Shown here in pieces: positions 6,205-11,173 of a DNA stretch of 16,693 bases. Location: contig CBFDBC010000059.1 in NCBI GenBank assembly GCA_965602945.1, positions 1 through 16,693 of the forward strand, given 5' to 3'. The position numbers were made by a program, and so were the translations under genes. Origin of the DNA: JAUXEH01 sp965602945 (GTDB lineage Bacteria; Acidobacteriota; Aminicenantia; Aminicenantales; Aminicenantaceae). The first letter of the stretch is position 1, and each line of letters begins with the position of its first letter. The notes below the pieces were generated by a model. It ran no database searches and had not been told where the DNA came from. It saw only the letters and a list, made by a program, of their open reading frames with translations.

Positions 6205-7641
6205 CTAGAAGTTGCGGTTGAAGAGGCGCTGGATGGCGGAGCTGTCGACCTCGGGATCGAGCCAGGTCGCCTGCTGCACGGAGTGCCAGCGCTGGTTCGG
6301 TCGCAGCCTTGCGATCCGGTGGATGTTGAGCAGATGTGTGGTGGTGATGTTGTCCGTGAAGATGTTTCCTGCCTCGGTCCCGCAGCTCAGGGTGAAAGAG
6401 GGATTGAGGGAGTTGTAGGTCCCACCGATGGCGCCCTGCGTGGCCGGGGTGTTGACCAGGAGGCGGCCGGCCGAAAGGCGGGCCGTGAAATCCTGGATGA
6501 CATCCTCCGAATTGGTGAAGATACTCACGGTATGCCCCTGGCCGCCGAGGGCGTTCAGCCGTGCGCAGACCATAAGCGCGTCGCTGTAGTCGTCGACGAC
6601 GTAGTATGCCAGGAGGGGTGTGAGTATCTCGTAGGACAGGGGGAATCCGGCTCCCACCCCCGTGCAGGGTGCGATCAGCATCCGGGTGGACTGCGGGACC
6701 GAAAAGCCGGCCCGATCCGCGAGTATGTGTGCCGGCTGGCCCACGATGTCCGCCCGCATCAGCCGGTTCTCGTGGTCAAATGCGGCCTCGCCCAGCTTTT
6801 CCGCCTGGGAACTCGAGCAGAAGTAGCATCCCCTTTCCTCGAGCAGGGGCCGGAAACCGGCCGCAACATCCTTCTCGACCACCAGTGCCTGCTCCGAGGC
6901 ACAGACCGTACCGTTGTCGAAGGTCTTGGAGGCCACGATGGAGTCCGCCGCCAGCTCGAAGTCGGCGGTGCGGTCCACGAAAACCGGCACGTTCCCCGGC
7001 CCGATCCCGATCACCGGCTTGCCCGAGGCATAAGCCTCCTTCACGATCTGGCGGGTGCCGGTGGCGATGATGAGCGCCAGCTCGGGGTGCCGCATGATGT
7101 GATTCAGATAGTCCTTGTGCTTCTTACGTATGAATTGGAGGCAGTTCTCCGGGGCGCCTGCCGCGACGGCCGCCGCATGCAGCAGCTCCACCGTGGCCCG
7201 GGAGCATTTCCGGGCCGCTCCGTGGGGGCTGAAGATAAGCGGGTTTCTCGTCTTCAACGCGATGAGGACCTTGAAGATGATGGTCGAAGTAGGATTGGTC
7301 AACGGGGTTAAGGCCAGAAGCGGCCCGCGCGGCTCGGCGATCTCCGTGATCCCACGATGCGGGTAGCGGGCTATTTCACCGACGGTAGTCTGATCTTTTA
7401 TGTTCTCGTAGACCATCAGGCTGGCCCAGATGTTCTTCAGGACCTTGTGCTCGAAGACTCCGATCCCCGTTTCCCGGATGGCCAGCCGGGCCAGATCCAG
7501 GCGTGCATCGTAGGCGGCTTCGAACGTGGCTTTGACGATGCGGTCGATGGCGGCCTGGTCAAGTCTCTTGAACTGCTGGGCGGCAACCACCGCCCGGTCC
7601 AGTACGGCGTCGGCGTATTCTCTGTAGGTTATTGACTCCAC
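6205..7641 (-). CDS. CoA-acylating aldehyde dehydrogenase (AdhE-N/EutE/PduP-like)
   Basis: An aldehyde dehydrogenase of the acylating group, which interconverts acyl-CoA plus NADH with an aldehyde plus CoA through a cysteine thioester. Numbered from the upstream ATG at 7647, the catalytic cysteine is C249 in DNGTVCASEQ. The nucleotide-binding part has TPLTNPTST (114-122), FSPHGAARKCS (139-149) and GIGPGNVPVFVD (214-225), close to the N-terminal domain of AdhE and to EutE/PduP. The iron alcohol dehydrogenase half of AdhE is absent. Two starts compete: the ATG at 7647 abuts the GGGGAGG with zero spacing, whereas the GTG at 7641, two codons in, sits 6 nt from it, so I chose the GTG. It is third in a probable operon after the PceC/NosR-like flavoprotein and a small membrane peptide, 47 nt from the latter. 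There are no microcompartment shell genes or encapsulation tag. The substrate aldehyde is unknown. Confidence 0.5.
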   Translation of the reverse strand: MESITYREYADAVLDRAVVAAQQFKRLDQAAIDRIVKATFEAAYDARLDLARLAIRETGIGVFEHKVLKNIWASLMVYENIKDQTTVGEIARYPHRGITEIAEPRGPLLALTPLTNPTSTIIFKVLIALKTRNPLIFSPHGAARKCSRATVELLHAAAVAAGAPENCLQFIRKKHKDYLNHIMRHPELALIIATGTRQIVKEAYASGKPVIGIGPGNVPVFVDRTADFELAADSIVASKTFDNGTVCASEQALVVEKDVAAGFRPLLEERGCYFCSSSQAEKLGEAAFDHENRLMRADIVGQPAHILADRAGFSVPQSTRMLIAPCTGVGAGFPLSYEILTPLLAYYVVDDYSDALMVCARLNALGGQGHTVSIFTNSEDVIQDFTARLSAGRLLVNTPATQGAIGGTYNSLNPSFTLSCGTEAGNIFTDNITTTHLLNIHRIARLRPNQRWHSVQQATWLDPEVDSSAIQRLFNRNF

Positions 7642-7688
7642 AGGCATCCTCCCCTGCAGCGATTGTCTTCCTGCGGATTCTGCTTATA

Positions 7689-7778
7689 TCACAGAATCCC
7701 GTAAAAATAAACCAGGATCAGAGCCAGGGTCGCCAGGATCAGGATCACTCCCAGGGTTCGCGTCAGCCGGTCTTTCAT
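7689..7778 (-). CDS. 29-residue single-helix membrane peptide, coupled to the flavoprotein
   Basis: A short open frame starting ATG at 7778, overlapping the stop of the upstream flavoprotein as ATGA. It begins MKDRLTRT, with positive charges at the N-terminus, followed by one hydrophobic helix (about residues 8-28, rich in L, I, A and V, then YFY), ending GIL. The N-terminal charges predict the N-terminus inside. The ATGA coupling, position inside an operon and clean helix argue for a real gene. An in-frame ATG three codons upstream (7787) is the alternative start. It may be an accessory subunit of the membrane flavoprotein, as small single-helix subunits are common in membrane redox complexes; that role is inference. 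Confidence 0.5.
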   Translation of the reverse strand: MKDRLTRTLGVILILATLALILVYFYGIL

Positions 7779-8938
7779 TCGGGACATCCGGATTTTTCCT
7801 TTCCGAGCCCCCCCAAGAGCCAGCCGGCCCTGACCACCAGTCCGAGCGCTGTCCCCACAGGGCAGAAGAACCGGCAGAAGAACCGCTTCATGAACAGGGA
7901 GCCCAGGATGACCGCGGCCAGGATCAGCCACTGGATCTCCATCCCCTCGAAGCCGAAAAAGGTGGGGAAGGGTTCGTAGGCACCGGAGGTTGGATTGCTG
8001 GTCATAAACACACACATGAGCGCCAGCCAGGTCAGGACATAGGGGAGGGCCCGGACTACATGCACAAGGCTTTTGGCGACAGGGAGGTTTGTCCCGCTGA
8101 TCCGGGAGTTGAGCTCCTGGAGGGTACCGAACGGGCAGAGGGCATGGCAGTACAGGTTTCTTCTAAGGAGAAATGCTGTCAACAGGGACCCACAGACCAG
8201 GATCCACCAAAAGGGATGTGTGATCACCCGCGGCACGAATCCCAGCAGCAGCCCTCCGTAATGAGCGATGGAGAGCGAGGCGTTGAGGTGGAAGCCGAGG
8301 AAGAAGAAGGCGGCGGCCATGACCAGGTAACGCAGCACTCTGAGGCCCTTAAGATTCGTGCTGAGATATGCGGCGATGAACAGCAGCACCAGGAAACCTT
8401 CCTCCCATCCGATGCGCCATCGAAGAGGTCGCTCCCCGATCGTCAGCCCGAGGACATCACGCCCCAGCGTATGGCCCCCCTTCCGGACCGCTTCGGCGAA
8501 GGCCTCGGAAGAGACGGTCGCCTGAGTAATCGTGTCCACGTCTTCCCCCGGCCACAGGGGATCGCCCACATGCCGTGACTCGAACTGTTGAAAAAAATCC
8601 TTTTTTTCCAGCCGGTAGAAAAAGGGCAGGGTCTCATTGTGATCCAGGACCATGACCCGCTGGATGCGGCCTTCGCCATCGACCTGAAGGGCCAGGGATA
8701 GGGGGCCGCCCCATCCCTGCGCATGGCTGACCGTGAGGTAGCCGCGGGATTCAGATGCGAGTATCAAGGGATGTTCGCTGATCATGGCCATGGAGGCCGC
8801 CTCGGGGATCTGTTCGACCAGAACGGGCAGATCCTCCCTGCCCCTGCTCACGTAGCCGAAGGCATAGCCCAGGATCAGGGTCAGAATTGCCGCCCATTTG
8901 AGGACCCGCTCGACCGCTCGCGCTCGCGATTTTGCCAT
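7775..8938 (-). CDS. PceC/NosR-like membrane flavoprotein with two CX3CP motifs
   Basis: 387 residues in the order of the PceC/RdhC/NosR/NirI group: one N-terminal helix (13-30), an extracytoplasmic FMN-binding domain (about 55-170), then about five further helices. The FMN domain ends in VDTITQATVSS (134-144); T141 aligns with the threonine that ApbE flavinylates in the SGAT motif of RnfG, NosR and PceC, although here the residues before A140 are TQ rather than SG. Two short motifs, CHALCP (264-269) and CRFFCP (355-360), are the paired CX3CP motifs of that family, possibly a metal or redox site. The C-terminal ferredoxin motifs of full NosR are absent, so PceC is the better comparison. Such proteins pass electrons across or along the membrane. 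No reductive dehalogenase or nitrous oxide reductase is nearby; the operon partners are a small membrane peptide and an acylating aldehyde dehydrogenase. Divergent from the CBM9 gene. Confidence 0.5.
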   Translation of the reverse strand: MAKSRARAVERVLKWAAILTLILGYAFGYVSRGREDLPVLVEQIPEAASMAMISEHPLILASESRGYLTVSHAQGWGGPLSLALQVDGEGRIQRVMVLDHNETLPFFYRLEKKDFFQQFESRHVGDPLWPGEDVDTITQATVSSEAFAEAVRKGGHTLGRDVLGLTIGERPLRWRIGWEEGFLVLLFIAAYLSTNLKGLRVLRYLVMAAAFFFLGFHLNASLSIAHYGGLLLGFVPRVITHPFWWILVCGSLLTAFLLRRNLYCHALCPFGTLQELNSRISGTNLPVAKSLVHVVRALPYVLTWLALMCVFMTSNPTSGAYEPFPTFFGFEGMEIQWLILAAVILGSLFMKRFFCRFFCPVGTALGLVVRAGWLLGGLGKEKSGCPE

Positions 8939-8949
8939 TGAGATTCCAT

Positions 8950-8978
8950 AGGATATCCGACTTCATACTGAAACTCAA
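8950..8978 (-). promoter_or_regulatory. Possible promoter of the flavoprotein operon
   Basis: On the minus strand TTGAGT (8978-8973) and TATCCT (8955-8950), 4 of 6 each, with a 17-bp spacer. The -10 ends 11 nt before the ATG at 8938, so the transcript would have a leader of about 4-5 nt, and no good Shine-Dalgarno is present. Weak match, supported mainly by position. Confidence 0.5.
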
Positions 8979-9012
8979 GGCTCGGTCCTCAACTGTGCGC
9001 ACCGGGCCGCCA

Positions 9013-9041
9013 TTGGCATTTTTTGGGATTTCCCCTATCAT
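9013..9041 (+). promoter_or_regulatory. Sigma70-like promoter of the CBM9-hydrolase gene
   Basis: TTGGCA (9013-9018) and TATCAT (9036-9041), 5 of 6 each, 17 bp apart. The spacer contains the palindrome GGGA-TT-TCCC (9025-9034), a possible operator. The predicted start near 9048 gives a leader of about 36 nt with the GGAGG at 9073-9077, consistent with the chosen ATG at 9084. Confidence 0.5.
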
Positions 9042-9083
9042 TATATGTTAGGGATATGCGCAAGCTTTTGCTGGAGGAAACGA

Positions 9084-10235
9084 ATGAACGCAGCAGGATG
9101 GTTTAAACGGTTCATCCTAATCTGTACGGTGCCTCTGGTCCTTTTCTGGCTGTGCCCGGAATCCCGGGCCGAGAACCGGAAGGTCCCGCAGGCCGGACGG
9201 AAGATCGTCGTTGACGGGAGCCTGGGCGAGTGGGAGGGGATCCCCTCCTTCCCGGTGTCACTCCGCCCCTCCAGCGAGGAGGCCCCGCCTTCGGAAGACA
9301 TATCGGTGGCCGTTCGCTTCACCTTCGATGCCAAGCGTTTCTATGCCGCCGTGGAGGTAATTGACGACAGCTTCGAATTCCCCAGCCGCAGCTGGCGGTA
9401 CGGGGACGGGTTCCTGCTGACCTTCATCGATCCTGGCGGCGGCAACGTCAGCGACCGCTTCGTCACCTTCGGTTTCGCCCAGATCAAAAACAAGCCCACC
9501 ACCGTGCTCCTCAACCGGGATGGGACCTATTTCCCACCTGCATCACTTACGGATGTGGATATTGAGATCATAGAGGATGAAAAACGCGGGCTGCTGAGCT
9601 ACGAGCTCGCCATTCCTTTCGATCTGCTGACACCATTCCGGCCGTTCATCCAGGGCAGCTGGGGAATTAACCTGGTTTATGCGGACAGGGACGGGGAGGA
9701 GAGTGAGATTCTCCAGCTTTACCAGGACCGCGACTATGACACCGAGCAGTCCAAACAGCGCCGGGGTGAGATTTTTGACTTTATTCTAAGCGGCTCATCC
9801 CAGCGCCCCGAGATACAGGCGGTTATGAGCGCCTCCCATTACACAGATGATGCATCCAAGATCCTGATCCTGGGTGTCCGGAACCCGGGAAGCGAAGGCG
9901 AGTGGACCCTGCGCTACAACCTCAGCTCAGCGCGGGCCAATCGGGAAGGCATCGCGAAGCTCCGGGTTGCGCCGGGCCGGAGTCGCATCGAGTGGGAGTT
10001 GGAGGAGGAGGGAGGGTTCCCCTCCGCGGCCTACGTTCTGAGCGTGGGTGTTATCGATGCTCAAGGTTCCCTGCGCTTCACCCAGGACAATCCTTTTTTT
10101 GTACTGAACCGCTTGGAGCTGGATGAGCTGGCCCGAAGGTTCGATCAGGCCCGGGACGGAGAGCGTTTCTCGGAAGACGAGCGGTTCAGGAGCAGCTTCC
10201 CCAGCGTAGAGCACCGCCTGGACCGGATCGAGTAA
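9084..10235 (+). CDS. Secreted CBM9-domain protein, N-terminal part of an interrupted CBM9-hydrolase gene
   Basis: 383 residues from the ATG at 9084, chosen because GGAGG lies 6 nt upstream and a signal peptide follows directly; the in-frame ATG at 9045 lies upstream of the predicted transcription start. Residues 1-29 are a Sec signal peptide (KR, a hydrophobic core, cleavage after SRA). Residues about 34-237 match a family 9 carbohydrate-binding/DOMON-like beta-sandwich: VDGSLGEW (43-50), ISVAVRFTFDAKRFYAAVEVID and YGDGFLLTFIDPGG. A second beta-rich region (about 245-340) and a charged helical linker (345-383) follow. After the TAA at 10233 the same frame continues without another stop into the alpha/beta-hydrolase at 10266, which lacks its own Shine-Dalgarno and signal peptide. 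The original gene was probably one 663-codon reading frame. As it stands, this part could still be made and exported as a polymer-binding protein without a catalytic domain. Confidence 0.5.
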   Translation: MNAAGWFKRFILICTVPLVLFWLCPESRAENRKVPQAGRKIVVDGSLGEWEGIPSFPVSLRPSSEEAPPSEDISVAVRFTFDAKRFYAAVEVIDDSFEFPSRSWRYGDGFLLTFIDPGGGNVSDRFVTFGFAQIKNKPTTVLLNRDGTYFPPASLTDVDIEIIEDEKRGLLSYELAIPFDLLTPFRPFIQGSWGINLVYADRDGEESEILQLYQDRDYDTEQSKQRRGEIFDFILSGSSQRPEIQAVMSASHYTDDASKILILGVRNPGSEGEWTLRYNLSSARANREGIAKLRVAPGRSRIEWELEEEGGFPSAAYVLSVGVIDAQGSLRFTQDNPFFVLNRLELDELARRFDQARDGERFSEDERFRSSFPSVEHRLDRIE

Positions 10236-10265
10236 TTTTTAAACGACGCCTATCCATACGTGGAC

Positions 10266-11075
10266 ATGACCCGGATCCAGCAGGAGTATGTGGACTTCGA
10301 GTTCCTGGTGGACAAAATATCTGAGGGAGAACCCGCCCTTTTCCTCCCAGGCCGGATCGGCCGCCTGGCGCACAGGTCTGGGATAGACGGCTCCCTGCAG
10401 CCGTTTTCGGTCTATGTCCCTGAATTTTATAACGGGGAGGAGGCCTTACCCCTGTATGTCACGCTGCACGGCAGCGGCGTGGACGAAACGCAGACCATGC
10501 AGTATGTCGCCCAGTCCCTGCTCGATTATCGCATGCGCGGCAAGGCCGGCCGCTTCATCATCCTGGCTCCACGGGGTCGGGGGCTGTCTGACTGGTACCT
10601 GGGCGATTCCGGGGAAGATGTTATGGAATGCATCGAACATGTGAAGGCCCTTTACAACGTCGATGAAACGCGTATCATGCTGGACGGCTTTTCCATGGGC
10701 GGGTACGGGGCATGGCGGCTGGGCCTGAAGTTCCCCGAGGTCTTCAAGGCCGTGGTGGTACGCTCCGGGGCCGTTTCCGCTCCTCCCATGCTCAGAGGGG
10801 ATAACATCACAGAGCTGATGCGGCCCGGTATCCACAACAGCTATTTCGTGCTGCATGGGGCCAAGGACAACGCCGTTCCTGTTGTCCACGCCCGGCGGGC
10901 CGTGCAGAAGATGGAAGAAACCGGGATCGACCACCGGTATCTCGAGATCAAGGACGCGGCGCACAGTGGCTATGACAAGTGGGAAGAGATCCTCGGATGG
11001 CTGAAGCGCAAGGTGGGTTGGAAGGATGCCTACCCCATGCGCAACGCGCCCCGTAAGAAACTCCCCCATTCATGA
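10266..11075 (+). CDS. Alpha/beta-hydrolase (PHB-depolymerase/esterase-like), C-terminal part of an interrupted gene
   Basis: About 269 residues from the ATG at 10266 (a GTG at 10260 is also in frame). Serine hydrolase of the esterase/prolyl-oligopeptidase-like group. Numbered from the GTG: oxyanion strand LHGSG (69-73), nucleophile elbow GFSMGGYG with S145, acid D203 in AKDNAVPV and H235 in AAHSGYDKW, so the catalytic triad looks complete. It is in the same frame as the CBM9 protein, and the codons between the TAA and 10260 read as sensible protein (FLNDAYPY). There is no Shine-Dalgarno before either start and no signal peptide, so on its own it would be poorly translated and cytoplasmic. 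Fused, it would be an exported esterase with a carbohydrate-binding module, for example removing acyl groups from a polysaccharide. The substrate is unknown. Confidence 0.5.
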   Translation: MTRIQQEYVDFEFLVDKISEGEPALFLPGRIGRLAHRSGIDGSLQPFSVYVPEFYNGEEALPLYVTLHGSGVDETQTMQYVAQSLLDYRMRGKAGRFIILAPRGRGLSDWYLGDSGEDVMECIEHVKALYNVDETRIMLDGFSMGGYGAWRLGLKFPEVFKAVVVRSGAVSAPPMLRGDNITELMRPGIHNSYFVLHGAKDNAVPVVHARRAVQKMEETGIDHRYLEIKDAAHSGYDKWEEILGWLKRKVGWKDAYPMRNAPRKKLPHS

Positions 11076-11137
11076 CATGATTCCGGGAGTATCAATGTCA
11101 GCATGGCGGTGTGAATTCATCTGGTCCCACTATGAGA

Positions 11138-11167
11138 TTGGCAATTGTGCCCCGTGTGGATTATAAT
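11138..11167 (+). promoter_or_regulatory. Strong sigma70-like promoter of the TonB receptor, predicting a leaderless mRNA
   Basis: TTGGCA (11138-11143, 5 of 6) and a perfect TATAAT (11162-11167), 18 bp apart. The -10 ends 6 nt before the ATG at 11174, so transcription should begin at or next to the A of the start codon. It lies inside the longer open frame that begins at 11111 and argues that the upstream starts (GTG 11111, ATG 11132) are not used. Confidence 0.5.
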
Positions 11168-11173
11168 TTCGGC

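Noticed and set aside
6052..7311. 419-codon open frame on the plus strand opposite the aldehyde dehydrogenase
   Set aside because: Antisense shadow of a well-conserved gene in G+C-rich DNA; no recognisable domain and a composition typical of reverse-complement reading.
7788..8015. The long upstream part of the 108-codon frame that ends at 7689
   Set aside because: This part overlaps the flavoprotein gene in another frame and shows no protein-like sequence; only the final 29 codons beginning at the ATGA overlap are credible.
9045..9083. Upstream in-frame ATG at 9045 as start of the CBM9 protein
   Set aside because: It has no Shine-Dalgarno, lies upstream of the predicted transcription start and would place 13 residues with three arginine/lysine and two cysteine residues before a good signal peptide; the ATG at 9084 has GGAGG at the right spacing.
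10233..10235. TAA recoded as an amino acid throughout the genome
   Set aside because: thrC in this window ends properly at TAA, and other genes use TGA and TAG as ordinary stops, so a code change is not supported.
11111..11173. GTG at 11111 or ATG at 11132 as start of the TonB receptor
   Set aside because: Neither has a Shine-Dalgarno, and a near-consensus promoter lies inside this stretch directly before the ATG at 11174.
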